From JAAETI01 sp964195945 (GTDB taxonomy: Bacteria > Actinomycetota > Acidimicrobiia > Spongiisociales > UBA5794), in the NCBI GenBank assembly GCA_964195945.1, contig CAXMRC010000091.1:1-64000 (forward strand): a stretch of 64,000 bases of DNA, in the 5' to 3' direction. The notes under the pieces were generated by a model, which saw nothing but the letters and a program-made list of their open reading frames with translations, was not told where the DNA came from and did no database searches. Each line of letters begins with the position of its first letter. Positions within the stretch are counted from its first letter, which is position 1. This document shows, piece after piece, positions 54,393 to 63,603 of this stretch. The translations under genes were made by a program, and so were the position numbers.

Positions 54393-55565
54393 CTAGACCG
54401 AGATCAGCGGTCCGAAGACTGAGACGAGACCGATGCTGACCACGCCGACCGAAATTGCGGCTGCGATTCCAACGAGGAACGGTTTGAACCCAAGGCCGCG
54501 AAGCTGCTTGATCGAGGTACCCAACCCGACGGCGGCCATGGCGGTACCAAGGGTGTATTCGGCCCAGGTGCGGATTCCGTGGGTGAGGTTGGCCCATGTC
54601 TCTTCTCCCCAGAGCCCAAACGCAAGACCACCGGAGTCGGACCCGGCGTCTCCGATCGAACGGACGATGGCCATGACAAGGAAGCCCAGGATGAACACAG
54701 GGATCATGTCGAGGACCCTGGTGCCTTTGCCTGCGACTTCGCCTTCTTTGCGGAGGTTTTTGGCGTACAGGTAGGTGATACCGGGTATCACGACGACCAT
54801 CATGACGTTGCGAACCAGTTTTCCTACGACCGCGATATCGGCGACGCTTGGGGTGGCAGTGATGTTGAACGACTGGTCGTAGATGAGTCCGGCACCGGCC
54901 ACCTGGGCGGTCTCGTGGATTGAGGTGCCGAGGAAGAGGCCGGTATTGACAATGTCGCCGTCGAAGATCAGGTTGCCAAGAAACGGGTAGATGACCATCG
55001 CGGCAATCCCAAAGATCGTGATGTTGGCAACCGCATAGGCGACCTCCTCTTCTTTGGCCTTGAGGCCAGGGGCCGCCGCCACGATTGCGGTGGCCCCGCA
55101 AATGCCGGTACCGATTGCGATCAGGGCGCCAAGCCGATCGGAGAGACCGAGACGGCGGCTGGCGGCGATGGCAACGACCAGGCCGGTGAGCACGGCTCCA
55201 ACGACGATGGGGATACCGTATCCACCGATCTCGAGCACATCGAGGATGCTGAGACGGATCCCGAGCAGAATGATCCCAAGCCGCAGCAGCTTCTTGAGGG
55301 AGTACTGCACCCCAGGGGCGAAGCGATCGTCGAGTCCGACGGTGTTGCGAATGACCATACCGACAACGATGGCGACGAGGATAAAGCTGACCAGGCCATC
55401 GAAGCCGAGGGCGTCGTTGGCTAGTTCGGCGAGGGTGACCGATGCGACGACCACGATGATCGAAAGCAGGACGCCGGGAATCAGCGTCGGGACCTTGTCG
55501 ATGGTGGTGCCAAAGAGCAACTTCTCGATGAAGCTGAGTTGGCGCACGGTGGTTGGCTCGATCAT
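54393..55565 (-). CDS. YeiH/UPF0324 family membrane protein (putative sulfate exporter)
   Basis: 390 residues, 10-11 transmembrane helices. Family pattern: 'LGIRLSILDVLEIG', 'GTGICGATAIVAAAP' and 'GTSIHETAQVAGAG'. Members are annotated as putative sulfate exporters, and some are linked to taurine or sulfonate breakdown; activity here is untested. ATG 55565 has GGAG seven bases upstream. Ends without a gap against the convergent SGNH gene. Confidence 0.88.
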   Translation of the reverse strand: MIEPTTVRQLSFIEKLLFGTTIDKVPTLIPGVLLSIIVVVASVTLAELANDALGFDGLVSFILVAIVVGMVIRNTVGLDDRFAPGVQYSLKKLLRLGIILLGIRLSILDVLEIGGYGIPIVVGAVLTGLVVAIAASRRLGLSDRLGALIAIGTGICGATAIVAAAPGLKAKEEEVAYAVANITIFGIAAMVIYPFLGNLIFDGDIVNTGLFLGTSIHETAQVAGAGLIYDQSFNITATPSVADIAVVGKLVRNVMMVVVIPGITYLYAKNLRKEGEVAGKGTRVLDMIPVFILGFLVMAIVRSIGDAGSDSGGLAFGLWGEETWANLTHGIRTWAEYTLGTAMAAVGLGTSIKQLRGLGFKPFLVGIAAAISVGVVSIGLVSVFGPLISV

Positions 55566-55641
55566 GGGCACTCCGTCGGGCGGGGAACGTTGTGCATTGT
55601 TGCACCCGGCCGGGCATTGTTGGGCTGGTGGTCGAAGTGGC

Positions 55642-56001
55642 TCAGGACTTGGTGATGGCGGTGAGAACCGCGTCACGTAGCTCGTCTGGCCGGAACGGCA
55701 TCTTGACCACGGCGTCCACGCCGGATTCAACTATCTGGTTGATCGAGGCTTCACGGGTATCGGTGGTGATGGCGACGACCCCCGGTGCCGCGGATCGAGC
55801 CTTGATCCGCTCGATGGCGTTGACAGCGATGTCGAACGGTTGGTAGACCCCGATGATGACCAGTGCGGCTTCGTCGAAACCGCCGATTCTTTGGGAGCTG
55901 TGGGGAAGACGCTGGGTCTCGAACTCGCAATCGAAATCTCGGAGACATGTCTCGATCAATCGGCGCAGGACCGACGAGTCTTCGATTATCAGCACACGCA
56001 T
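55642..56001 (-). CDS. Stand-alone receiver domain lacking the phospho-acceptor Asp
   Basis: 119 residues, CheY-like fold. The acidic pair is present as Glu-Asp in 'VLIIEDSS', the conserved Thr in 'VVAITTDT' and Lys in 'VVKMPFRPDEL'. At the position of the phosphorylated Asp (LVLLD-x-MMP) the sequence reads 'ALVIIGVYQP', with Gly. No output domain. It is probably a pseudo-receiver working by protein binding. ATG 56001 chosen; upstream frame to 56064 has no support. Confidence 0.8.
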   Translation of the reverse strand: MRVLIIEDSSVLRRLIETCLRDFDCEFETQRLPHSSQRIGGFDEAALVIIGVYQPFDIAVNAIERIKARSAAPGVVAITTDTREASINQIVESGVDAVVKMPFRPDELRDAVLTAITKS

Positions 56002-56226
56002 CTGATAGTCCGTCCGTGGATTATGTTCCCGCCTTCGTTGCGGAGTGAGAGCAAGTAACCACACTTGTCACACATTGTCGAAACCGAATATTGGGAGTTT
56101 GCCCCGTTGGAGGTCACTAGTCACCTACGTGTGGACCAAAATCCCATTCAGTTTACAGGGTGCGATTGGAAGTTCCATTGTTGGTGATTCTCGCAGACGC
56201 ACTCTCCTATGCCAGGCTGAGCCGGG

Positions 56227-56239
56227 TAATCTCCCATCT
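56227..56239 (+). promoter_or_regulatory. Putative leaderless -10 element of the nitroreductase gene
   Basis: TAATCT at 56227-56232 is seven bases before ATG 56240, with no Shine-Dalgarno. Confidence 0.45.
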
Positions 56240-56734
56240 ATGAGTGACAACTATCAGTCCATCCTTGATCTTCGAGCTATCCGCGATTACCAGCAAGAGC
56301 CGCTCTCAGAAGAGCACCTTGACGCCATCTTGGAGGCGGCACGGTGGACAGGGTCTTCGAAGAATCTGCAGAACTGGGCGTTCATCGTCGTCCAGGACGA
56401 AGAACAGTTGGTCAAGCTCGCCGATTGTGCGACCTACGGCGACCCGATCCGGGACGCGGCGGCCGCCATCGCCATCGTCGAGGAGCCGGGGGGCTATCAA
56501 TTCGACTCGGGTCGGGTGGCGCAAAACATCATGCTGGCTGCGGCTGCCCTCGGGGTCGCATCGTGCCCGATCACGCTGTATCAAGAACGTGATGCAGCAG
56601 ATCTGCTTGGCCTTGGAGGGGACCAGTCGTGCCGGTATGCGGTCGCCTTTGGCTACCCGACCGAGAATGCGACCCCCAAGAACAAAGGTGGCCGCAAGGC
56701 CATCAGCGAGCTGGTCCATTGGGAGCAGTACTGA
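56240..56734 (+). CDS. Nitroreductase family FMN protein
   Basis: 164 residues. 'LRAIRDYQQEPLSEEHLDAILEAARWTGSSKNLQNW' region gives the R-x-R/S-N FMN phosphate contacts; 'AAAALGVASCPITL' and 'AFGYPTENATPKNKGGRK' close the fold. Uses NAD(P)H to reduce quinones, nitro compounds or a specific metabolite. Short for the family but complete. Overlaps or nearly touches the DNPH1-like gene. Confidence 0.88.
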   Translation: MSDNYQSILDLRAIRDYQQEPLSEEHLDAILEAARWTGSSKNLQNWAFIVVQDEEQLVKLADCATYGDPIRDAAAAIAIVEEPGGYQFDSGRVAQNIMLAAAALGVASCPITLYQERDAADLLGLGGDQSCRYAVAFGYPTENATPKNKGGRKAISELVHWEQY

Positions 56735-56742
56735 AGCCCGGA

Positions 56743-57156
56743 TTGCGACCGAGGATCTATTTCGCCGGCTCGATCCGCGGTGGCAGAGACGACGCCGCCG
56801 TCTACATGGAACTTGTCGATGAGTTGGCCCGTCACGGCGAGGTGCTTACCGAGCACGTAGCGACGGTCGGTGAAGAGGACCTGTCGGACGACGAGATCTA
56901 CGCCCGTGATCTCGATTGGTTGACCAGTTGCGACGTTGTTGTCGCCGAAGTCACCACGCCGAGTCTTGGTGTGGGTTGGGAGATCGGCGTCGCCCAGGAG
57001 CGGGGCATCCCCGTGCTCTGTCTGTTCCGACCAGGGGAGGGCCGTCGTCTCTCTGCGATGCTGAGCGGCAATCTGGGGGTCACAGTGGTGGAGTATGAGG
57101 ATTCCAGACATGCCGCTGCAGCCGCTGCCGGATTTCTGAACACTCTGGACGTTTAG
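56743..57156 (+). CDS. DNPH1/Rcl-like 2'-deoxynucleoside 5'-phosphate N-hydrolase
   Basis: 137 residues. 'RIYFAGSIRGGRDD' (phosphate loop), 'VLTEHVA', 'DLDWLTSCDVVVAEVTTPSLGVGWEIG' with the catalytic Glu, and 'CLFRPGEGRRLSAMLSG' match human DNPH1 closely. It cleaves the N-glycosidic bond of deoxynucleoside monophosphates, a nucleotide-pool cleaning role. The start is unsure: TTG 56743 is used here, while a CTG at 56731 sits five bases after GGGAG and overlaps the nitroreductase stop as CTGA. Confidence 0.88.
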   Translation: MRPRIYFAGSIRGGRDDAAVYMELVDELARHGEVLTEHVATVGEEDLSDDEIYARDLDWLTSCDVVVAEVTTPSLGVGWEIGVAQERGIPVLCLFRPGEGRRLSAMLSGNLGVTVVEYEDSRHAAAAAAGFLNTLDV

Positions 57157-57195
57157 TTAGGTTCCCCGCTTTTGTGGCCAACCGTGGGTTACCCC

Positions 57196-57224
57196 TTGCT
57201 GTTATGCGCATCGTGCACTAGCGT
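57196..57224 (+). promoter_or_regulatory. Predicted promoter of the Tad pilus operon
   Basis: TTGCTG (57196-57201), 17-base spacer, TAGCGT (57219-57224), in the 192-base spacer before cpaB. The rest of this spacer shows nothing else I can support. Confidence 0.4.
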
Positions 57225-57348
57225 TGTGTAACGATATGTAAACGTGGGTAGGGAGTTATTGGGGTGCCGCTTGTAGACTCGAGAATCTGGCGCCAGTTCC
57301 CAATCGTTGGTAGCCTGCCGCGAGACCTAGGGGAATCGGGGAGGAATA

Positions 57349-58068
57349 GTGGCTGACATCGCGTCAGAAACGCTCGTATCGCACGATCCTGCTCCCTCGA
57401 TTCAGCGGAATCTCCTAAGTCGGATCAAACTGGGACACGTAGTGATGGTTCTTGCTGCTTTGTTCGCCCTCGTGTTCAATCTCGCAGTTCTTCGCGGCAA
57501 CGAAGCGACGATCGAGGTAGCTATCGCAGCTGGCGAGATTCGTGCAGGCACAACTCTCACGATGTCCCATTTCGACACAGCTGTCGTTCCGGCAGATGAT
57601 CTTCTTTCGTCACGTTTTGTGACCGCGACTGGGATTGATGCCGCCGTCGGGCAACTGACCACCAGGTCGATTGCAGCCGGTGACCCGATCCTCGAATCCG
57701 ATCTGCTTGTTCTTGAGAATCGTGACGGCTTGCGAGCGATGAGTGTGCCAGTCGACCAGACCCAGGCTGTTGCCGGGCATCTGTCTCGTGGCGACTCCGT
57801 CGACGTCGTATTGGTCGCAGACGGCATGGCCACCTATATCGCAACAGCGGTGGAGGTTCTCGAAGTTCCAAGCGCCGATAGCAACGCTCTTGGCGCTCGG
57901 TCTGGCTACGCCCCAACCCTCGCCGTGGATGCGACGCAAGCCTTGCGGATAGCGGCGGCTCTCGACGTTGGCGTGGTGCACATCATCCGTTCGACGGGTT
58001 CTGCGCTGCCGGACCTTGAGCAGGCGGCGGCTGTGGTCGAAGCAGAGTCCGAAAGCCCGTCAGGATGA
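57349..58068 (+). CDS. cpaB: Flp pilus assembly protein CpaB/RcpC (SAF domain)
   Basis: 239 residues. One transmembrane helix (about 29-48), then a SAF domain ('GEIRAGTTLTMSHFDTAVVP', 'RSIAAGDPIL') and 'AMSVPVDQTQAVAGHLSRGDSVDVVLV', the RcpC/CpaB pattern. GTG start with GGGGAGGAA upstream. First gene of the Tad operon; overlaps the next gene by four bases. Thought to act in the periplasm or cell envelope near the pilus pore. Confidence 0.88.
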   Translation: MADIASETLVSHDPAPSIQRNLLSRIKLGHVVMVLAALFALVFNLAVLRGNEATIEVAIAAGEIRAGTTLTMSHFDTAVVPADDLLSSRFVTATGIDAAVGQLTTRSIAAGDPILESDLLVLENRDGLRAMSVPVDQTQAVAGHLSRGDSVDVVLVADGMATYIATAVEVLEVPSADSNALGARSGYAPTLAVDATQALRIAAALDVGVVHIIRSTGSALPDLEQAAAVVEAESESPSG

Positions 58069-59318
58069 CGTCCAGGTCCGCCAAGCAGCGTGAACCCGCC
58101 GTCGCGGTTGGGTCTTCACAACGTCCGTGGGTCGCGGAACTCATGTCATATGCCCAGGACCATGCTGGGGTCCGGGTTGTGGGTACAGTCCTGTCGGGTC
58201 GGGAGGCAGTTGAGCAGGCATATGACGTGTTGCTTATCGATGACACGACCAGCTACCTAACCAGGAGACTTGTCGACAGAGTTCAACTCATGCGTCGGGT
58301 CGTAATTGGTGTCTATGAAGGAACCCGCGGCGACGTCGGCCGCAGCAAGCTGTTTGATCTTGGGGTGGATGCAGTCATCGATGCCGAATCGTCTCCGAAG
58401 GAGTTCCTGGCGAGGATCCGGTCCATCACTGATCAGCGCCTCGTCGATCGTGATTTCGCTGAGATCGTTGGTGACGAGTCGGGCGCCGCCGAGGCCACCG
58501 ACAGCAGCACGATCACGGGGCGCCTGGGTGATCTTCCGATGGACAGCCGGAGTCGTTCGGTGACGGTTGTGAGTGGATCGAACGGGGTGACCGAGATAGC
58601 AGTTGGGCTGGCGACACAGATGGCACGAAGCGGGTTGCCCGTCGTGATCGCTGATCTCGACACGATGGAGCCAGCCATCGCACAGCGACTTGGCATACAG
58701 CTGTCACCGAACGTTCTGACTGCCATAGAGTCGCTTCGATTTGCTGGCGAGATTGGAGCCGCCGTTGTTACCCACGAAACCGGTTTCGGCGTGCTGGCAG
58801 GGCTACCGAGTCCGCGGGAATGGGAGGCCTGTGGCATCGACGACGCAGCAGATCTGGTCAGTGTTCTTGCTGATCTTCACGTCAACGTGATTGTACGAAT
58901 CAACCGCCATCTCGAAGACCTGTCTCCTTTTGGTATCGCCACGGGTAGGTTCGGGGTATCACGGCAAATCGTTGCTGATGCTGATCAGCTAGTGGTGGTT
59001 GGCGATCCATCACCGACCGGGGTCACCGCAGTACTTGCGTGGATCGGCGACGCACGTGGTGTCAGCGGTGAGCCGATCCATGTCGTCATGAACCGTTGCG
59101 GCAGGAGCCTGTTTCAACAAGGCGAGATCACAGAAGAGATCGGAAGGACCTTCCGTTCCGCATCGGTAACTTTCGTTCCAGAGGATCACCGGGTCCACAA
59201 AGCAGCTTGGCAGGGAGAGGTGCCGCCGGTCGGCCGCTTCACGAAGGCGCTTGATCCCATAGCCACCAAGGTTGCCGCCGTACCCGCAGCAACTACTCCG
59301 GGGAAGGCCGCTCAATGA
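58065..59318 (+). CDS. TadZ/CpaE-like localisation ATPase with degenerate Walker A
   Basis: 417 residues. N-terminal atypical receiver-like domain (about 20-125, 'DVLLIDDTTSYL') followed by a MinD/ParA-like domain ('VTVVSGSNGVTEIAVGLA', 'PVVIADLDTMEPAIAQRLGI'). The KGGxGKT Lys residues are missing, so ATP binding may be lost or altered; TadZ proteins of other bacteria also show such changes. Overlaps cpaB and tadA genes by four bases each. Directs the pilus machine to its place in the cell. Confidence 0.85.
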   Translation: MTSRSAKQREPAVAVGSSQRPWVAELMSYAQDHAGVRVVGTVLSGREAVEQAYDVLLIDDTTSYLTRRLVDRVQLMRRVVIGVYEGTRGDVGRSKLFDLGVDAVIDAESSPKEFLARIRSITDQRLVDRDFAEIVGDESGAAEATDSSTITGRLGDLPMDSRSRSVTVVSGSNGVTEIAVGLATQMARSGLPVVIADLDTMEPAIAQRLGIQLSPNVLTAIESLRFAGEIGAAVVTHETGFGVLAGLPSPREWEACGIDDAADLVSVLADLHVNVIVRINRHLEDLSPFGIATGRFGVSRQIVADADQLVVVGDPSPTGVTAVLAWIGDARGVSGEPIHVVMNRCGRSLFQQGEITEEIGRTFRSASVTFVPEDHRVHKAAWQGEVPPVGRFTKALDPIATKVAAVPAATTPGKAAQ

Positions 59319-60613
59319 CGTCGAGGTCGAGCGCTTACGAGAAACTCCGCTCTCGGGCCGCTGAACGTATCGAGGATCGCAAGCTGGATGTAGATGTCGA
59401 TCCGGATGAGGTTGGGCTAGCGATCGCCGAGATCGTCGGGGAATATCAAGCTACCGCACACCGCGGTATCAATGAACCTCTCCGTGACCCTGGTGATATG
59501 GAGCGACGCATTTGGCAGGCAATCGCGGGCTTCGGACCTCTTACCGAGTTGTTCGAGAATCCGCACATCGAAGAGATCTTCCTCGAGGGTCCCCGGATCT
59601 CGTATATCGACGACTCGGGGCGCCTACAGGCACATATCGTCTCAACGACCGAAGGCGAATTGCGTCAGGTGATCGACAGGCTATTGGCCGGCACCAACCG
59701 ACGCCTCGATAGTTCGAACGCAATCGAACAAGCTCATGTGCTGGACGGCACAGTGCGGCTCACCGCCGTCGTGCCACCGGTTTCTGCACGACTATCCGCG
59801 ACATTGCGGAAGTACACCGTCGCCGATGAGACCCTGGGTTCGATGGTCGAACTTGACTCGTTGAGTAGAGCAGCAGGAGCATTCCTGTGGGCCACCGCCC
59901 AGGCGACTACCTCGGTCCTCTATTCAGGAGCGACGGGAGCAGGCAAGACAACGCTGATGAGTGCCTGGTTGCGAGCAGTACCCAATGACCAGTGCATTCG
60001 CATTGTTGAAGAGGTGCGAGAACTGCACATACCGCTTCCGCCGCACTCGAGTTACTACGAGGCCTCACCGGTCACCCTCCAGGGCGATCGCAGGTTTACG
60101 TTGCGCGATCTCGTCAAAGTCTGTCTGGCGCAGCGGGTAGATCTGCTTTGTGTCGGTGAGGTGAGAGGTGCTGAGGCGTTCGAGCTGACGCGCGCCGTCA
60201 ACGCCGGCTGCGGGTTCTCGTGCACGGTTCACGCCAACTCCGCCCGAGATGCGCTCTCGGCCATCGTCAACGCTGCGATCATGGCTGGGGAGAATGTCAC
60301 CGATCGGATAGTTCGCAGCGTATTTGCCGGGTCAATCGACTTCGTAGTCCATCTCGACAGGGATATGCGACGCTCCGAGGATGCCGACCACGGCTTGCGG
60401 CGACAAGTAAGGGAGATTCTTGCGGTCGCCCCATCGTTGGCGTCTGATGAATTCACCACCGAGCCGATCTTCATCAGACCGAACCTGGGCGAACCGATGC
60501 GATGGACCGGGAACTATCCACCCGAAGACTTGGTACAACAGATCGACCGGTCGTTGCCCGCCGGCGGGTCCGTGAAACGGATTCTGCATGGGGACTGGAG
60601 CCCTGATCTATGA
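59315..60613 (+). CDS. tadA: Tad pilus assembly ATPase TadA/CpaF
   Basis: 432 residues. Secretion ATPase of the PilT/VirB11 type: Walker A 'SGATGAGKTTLMS' (about 208-216), Asp-box-like 'VEEVREL', Walker B 'DLLCVGEVRGAEA' and His box 'CTVHANSA' (about 308). Drives Flp pilus assembly from the cytosolic side. In fixed order with tadZ before and tadB after. Confidence 0.95.
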   Translation: MTSRSSAYEKLRSRAAERIEDRKLDVDVDPDEVGLAIAEIVGEYQATAHRGINEPLRDPGDMERRIWQAIAGFGPLTELFENPHIEEIFLEGPRISYIDDSGRLQAHIVSTTEGELRQVIDRLLAGTNRRLDSSNAIEQAHVLDGTVRLTAVVPPVSARLSATLRKYTVADETLGSMVELDSLSRAAGAFLWATAQATTSVLYSGATGAGKTTLMSAWLRAVPNDQCIRIVEEVRELHIPLPPHSSYYEASPVTLQGDRRFTLRDLVKVCLAQRVDLLCVGEVRGAEAFELTRAVNAGCGFSCTVHANSARDALSAIVNAAIMAGENVTDRIVRSVFAGSIDFVVHLDRDMRRSEDADHGLRRQVREILAVAPSLASDEFTTEPIFIRPNLGEPMRWTGNYPPEDLVQQIDRSLPAGGSVKRILHGDWSPDL

Positions 60614-61512
60614 GACTCATGGCTTCGGCGCTGACCGCGATATTTGTCTATTTGGCGGTTGGACACTTGACAGGCAATGCGCCGAATCTCGCTACGCGCA
60701 CGAAGTCCAGGCCACAGATTTCGAGTAGACAACTGTGGCTTATCCAGGCTGGCTCCGATCTGACGCCACGACAGTTCTGGGCGGGATCGATCCTGTCGGG
60801 TCTCGGAGGGCTCATTGTGTTGGGAGGGATCACGGGGACCTGGTGGGTTGCGTTGATTCCATCGATTGTCCTGGCCTTCCTGCCGTACTCGTACTTCTCG
60901 CGCCACCGGGTGCAGCGATTGGCTGAGGTTCAGAAAGCTTGGCCGGATGGGCTGCGGGAAGTGCTCGCTCATGTGAATTCCGGGGCGACCTTGGCTGCGG
61001 CGATCGAAGCCCTGACCGTTCGTGGTCCACAAGCGCTGCAGGATGCGTTTGGTCGATTTCCTGCGCAAGCGAAGATGTTTGGCGTCGTTCCGGCACTTGA
61101 GATAGTCAAGGAAGAGCTGTCGGATCCTTCGTCTGACAAGGTCATCGAGGTCTTGATCCTCGCCCATCAGTTTGGCGGTAACAGCCTTCAGGTAGTGCTC
61201 CGTGACCTCATAGAAACAATGTCCGCTGATCAGCTAACCGCGGAACAGATCCGCACCGCCGGGTTTGAGCAGCGACTGGAGGGGATGGTCGTGGCTCTGG
61301 CTCCTTGGCTCATTCTTCTCTTCTTGGCGACGGTTCCGGCAACCTATCGTGAGTTCTATAGGAGTGATACTGGCAGATTCGTCGTCATCGTTGCCGGCAT
61401 CTGGGCAGCTTCCGGATGGGTGTTGATGCGGATCATTTCGCGGCCGACGCAGGAGATTCGGGTCTTTGGTGGCGGGTCTGCGGTGGGGACAGATTCGGGG
61501 GTGGGACGGTGA
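60610..61512 (+). CDS. tadB: Tad pilus inner-membrane protein TadB
   Basis: 300 residues; T2SSF-type domain with helices at about 2-20, 58-76, 77-95, 225-245 and 252-270 and the conserved 'WPDGLREVLAHVNSGATLAAAIEAL' region. Platform protein that works with TadC and TadA. Overlaps tadA by four bases. Confidence 0.9.
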   Translation: MRLMASALTAIFVYLAVGHLTGNAPNLATRTKSRPQISSRQLWLIQAGSDLTPRQFWAGSILSGLGGLIVLGGITGTWWVALIPSIVLAFLPYSYFSRHRVQRLAEVQKAWPDGLREVLAHVNSGATLAAAIEALTVRGPQALQDAFGRFPAQAKMFGVVPALEIVKEELSDPSSDKVIEVLILAHQFGGNSLQVVLRDLIETMSADQLTAEQIRTAGFEQRLEGMVVALAPWLILLFLATVPATYREFYRSDTGRFVVIVAGIWAASGWVLMRIISRPTQEIRVFGGGSAVGTDSGVGR

Positions 61513-62468
61513 ACCTGTCTTTCGTGGAGTTGCTTGCCCTTGCCTCGACCACGACATTTGCTGTTTCTGTTGCCTGGCTGATCGTCCGCCCCTATCGCAA
61601 CCTGGCCGGAAGGGTCCGTCCCTACAGCACTGTCGCTCGGGTGCGGCTGACCCGTCCAGTAGACGTTCGTGGGGTTGCCCATGATGGCCCGACGTTCGGT
61701 GACGGAACGATCAAGAGGCTGTTCGGCCCGATGCTTGACAAGATTCTGACGAGCTTTGGTCGCCTATTAGCGACTTCGAACACGGAGCGGCTAGCACTGC
61801 GTCTCCGCCAAGCCGGGTTGTACCCGGATCTCGGCGAGGCGGAACGTGTCCAGGAATTCCGTGTTCGATCGCTGGTTCGGTCCGTCGCTTGGTCCGCTGG
61901 TCTCGGCGCTTTCGGTTTGCTGGTTTCAGGGTCGCTCTACATGGTCGTATTCGCTGCTTTGGGGTTTCTTGCCGGCGTTCTGACTGCTCGTGCTCGAATC
62001 GACAAGGCAGTCGCAGAACGAAGCGAACGTCTCCGTGGGGAGCTCTACACCATCAATCAGTTGATAGCGATGCGTACCCGGGTCGGTGGTGGTGTGGTCG
62101 ATGCGATTCGCCATGTCGTCATTCGTGGCCATGGGGCGCTGATAGATGAGCTCGCCGAGATCCTTCGCTTGCACGAGAACGGTATTTCCCTGACAGCGGC
62201 GCTCAATCGTGCTGCCGAACTAACGCCAGAATCAGAAGCAGCTCGCACCTACACAGTTCTCGCCACCGCTCAGGAGAGAGGAGCTGATTTGGGGGAGGCG
62301 TTGTTCGACCTCAGCAAAGATCTGCGGGCAGCCCGCCGCGAAGAATTGCAGCGAGAGGCCTCTCGTCGGCGGCTGTTGATGGTGATTCCGATAGTCGTGA
62401 TCCTGGCTCCGATCGTGCTGTTGTTTATTGGGGCACCGATACCTCAAATCATTTTTGGTGGCACATGA
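61509..62468 (+). CDS. tadC: Tad pilus inner-membrane protein TadC
   Basis: 319 residues from GTG 61509, which overlaps the tadB stop as GTGA. T2SSF domain ('AMRTRVGGGVVDAIRHVV', 'LHENGISLTAALNRAAEL', 'ERGADLGEALFDLSKDLR') and hydrophobic helices near both ends. Partner of TadB. Confidence 0.9.
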   Translation: MNLSFVELLALASTTTFAVSVAWLIVRPYRNLAGRVRPYSTVARVRLTRPVDVRGVAHDGPTFGDGTIKRLFGPMLDKILTSFGRLLATSNTERLALRLRQAGLYPDLGEAERVQEFRVRSLVRSVAWSAGLGAFGLLVSGSLYMVVFAALGFLAGVLTARARIDKAVAERSERLRGELYTINQLIAMRTRVGGGVVDAIRHVVIRGHGALIDELAEILRLHENGISLTAALNRAAELTPESEAARTYTVLATAQERGADLGEALFDLSKDLRAARREELQREASRRRLLMVIPIVVILAPIVLLFIGAPIPQIIFGGT

Positions 62469-62487
62469 GTCAGAAACGGAGGAAGAG

Positions 62488-62679
62488 ATGAACTGGATGT
62501 GGATGCGGTCAAGACTGGCGCTTGGCGAAGTGCGACGGGATGAGAGGGGTGCGGTTGAGAGTGCGCAGATCTTTGCATGGATCGTTGTCACGGTGATCGC
62601 AATCATGGCGCTTGGGGCAATGATGCAAGCTCTGGGTGTTGACGTGATCAACTGGGTACGCGACCAGATCGGTATCTAG
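62488..62679 (+). CDS. Flp-type pilin
   Basis: 63 residues: basic N-terminus, 'RRDERGAVESAQIFAWIVV' with Glu near the start of the hydrophobic helix (about 22-48), as in type IVb prepilins cleaved after Gly/Ala. ATG 62488 with ACGGAGGAAG upstream. Main subunit of the Tad pilus. No prepilin peptidase gene is in the window. Confidence 0.85.
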   Translation: MNWMWMRSRLALGEVRRDERGAVESAQIFAWIVVTVIAIMALGAMMQALGVDVINWVRDQIGI

Positions 62680-62688
62680 GAAGGCGAT

Positions 62689-63096
62689 ATGCCAGGAACG
62701 GCGTTTCGATCGCTCTCACGTTTCCGTGACGATGAACGCGGGCTTACGTCTGTCGGAATCTTGATGGCTGTGGTGTTCACCCTTGTTGTCGCGGTGATGG
62801 TGGTCAATCTGTTCCTATACCTATACGGTCACGGAGCGGCTCGTGCGGCAATTGATGAAGGGGTTCGAGCCGGGTCGCGGGTGGATGCCGGTGCCGCGGT
62901 CTGCGAGCAGCGAGCGGCGGAGGCGTTGCATGGTCTGATGCCTGGTCCACTAAGCGACGGAGTGAGTGTTGTTTGCGTTGCCGCCGGCGGAAGCCTGGTA
63001 GCGGTGGCCGACGTGACGCTGGACAGCCCGATGCCCGGCATCCCATCGTGGTCGTTTCAGATGGAGGCTCGCGCCACCCAGGAGACAGGCGAATGA
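62689..63096 (+). CDS. TadE-like pseudopilin
   Basis: 135 residues. 'FRDDERGLTSVGILMAVVFTLVV' is the pseudopilin signal with a transmembrane helix (about 22-45); 'YGHGAARAAIDEGVRAGSRV' is the TadE-family pattern after the helix. Follows the Flp gene and overlaps the next pseudopilin gene by four bases. Confidence 0.85.
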   Translation: MPGTAFRSLSRFRDDERGLTSVGILMAVVFTLVVAVMVVNLFLYLYGHGAARAAIDEGVRAGSRVDAGAAVCEQRAAEALHGLMPGPLSDGVSVVCVAAGGSLVAVADVTLDSPMPGIPSWSFQMEARATQETGE

Positions 63097-63545
63097 GCTG
63101 TCGTGGAATCTCTCGGATGGTGATCCGCGATGAGGCAGGAGCAGCATACGCCGCGGTCGAGATGATCCTCGTACTCGGGATAGTCCTGCTCCCTCTGCTG
63201 GCGGGTATCGCCCAGCTGCCGCGTTGGGTCGATGCAAAGTCGACGGCTGACCTGGCGGCTCAGGAGGCAGCTAGGCAGGTGGTGCTTGCCGACTCCTGGG
63301 ATGAGGGAATCGCCGCCGGCCAGCTGGTTGTGGCAACTATCGCCGACAACAGAGGTATCGATGTTGGGTCGGTACAGGGCGTCGTCTTCGATGGCGATCT
63401 GGTGCGGGGCGGCACCGTGACAGTGACGGTCACGCTGCAGGTCCCCCCGGTCGTGCTCCCCGGTTTCGGTGCGGTTGGGGGCAATATCAGCTTGTCGCGT
63501 TCGGCGACCGAACGTGTCGACGACTACCGCCAATTCGGGGACTGA
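63093..63545 (+). CDS. Second TadE/TadF-like pseudopilin
   Basis: 150 residues. 'VIRDEAGAAYAAVEMILVLGIVLLPLL' gives the pseudopilin signal and helix (about 10-40), followed by 'STADLAAQEAARQVVLADSWDEG'. ATG 63093 overlaps the previous stop (ATGA). Last gene of the Tad operon in the window. Confidence 0.82.
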   Translation: MSCRGISRMVIRDEAGAAYAAVEMILVLGIVLLPLLAGIAQLPRWVDAKSTADLAAQEAARQVVLADSWDEGIAAGQLVVATIADNRGIDVGSVQGVVFDGDLVRGGTVTVTVTLQVPPVVLPGFGAVGGNISLSRSATERVDDYRQFGD

Positions 63546-63603
63546 CGCCGACGGCGCGTACCCGAGGCATATGATGAGGTGAGGTCACAGCGAGGAGTCT
63601 GTC

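Noticed and set aside
54193..55617. 474-codon minus-strand frame overlapping the yeiH-like gene
   Set aside because: Extremely Arg-rich low-complexity product; the true frame encodes a typical transporter.
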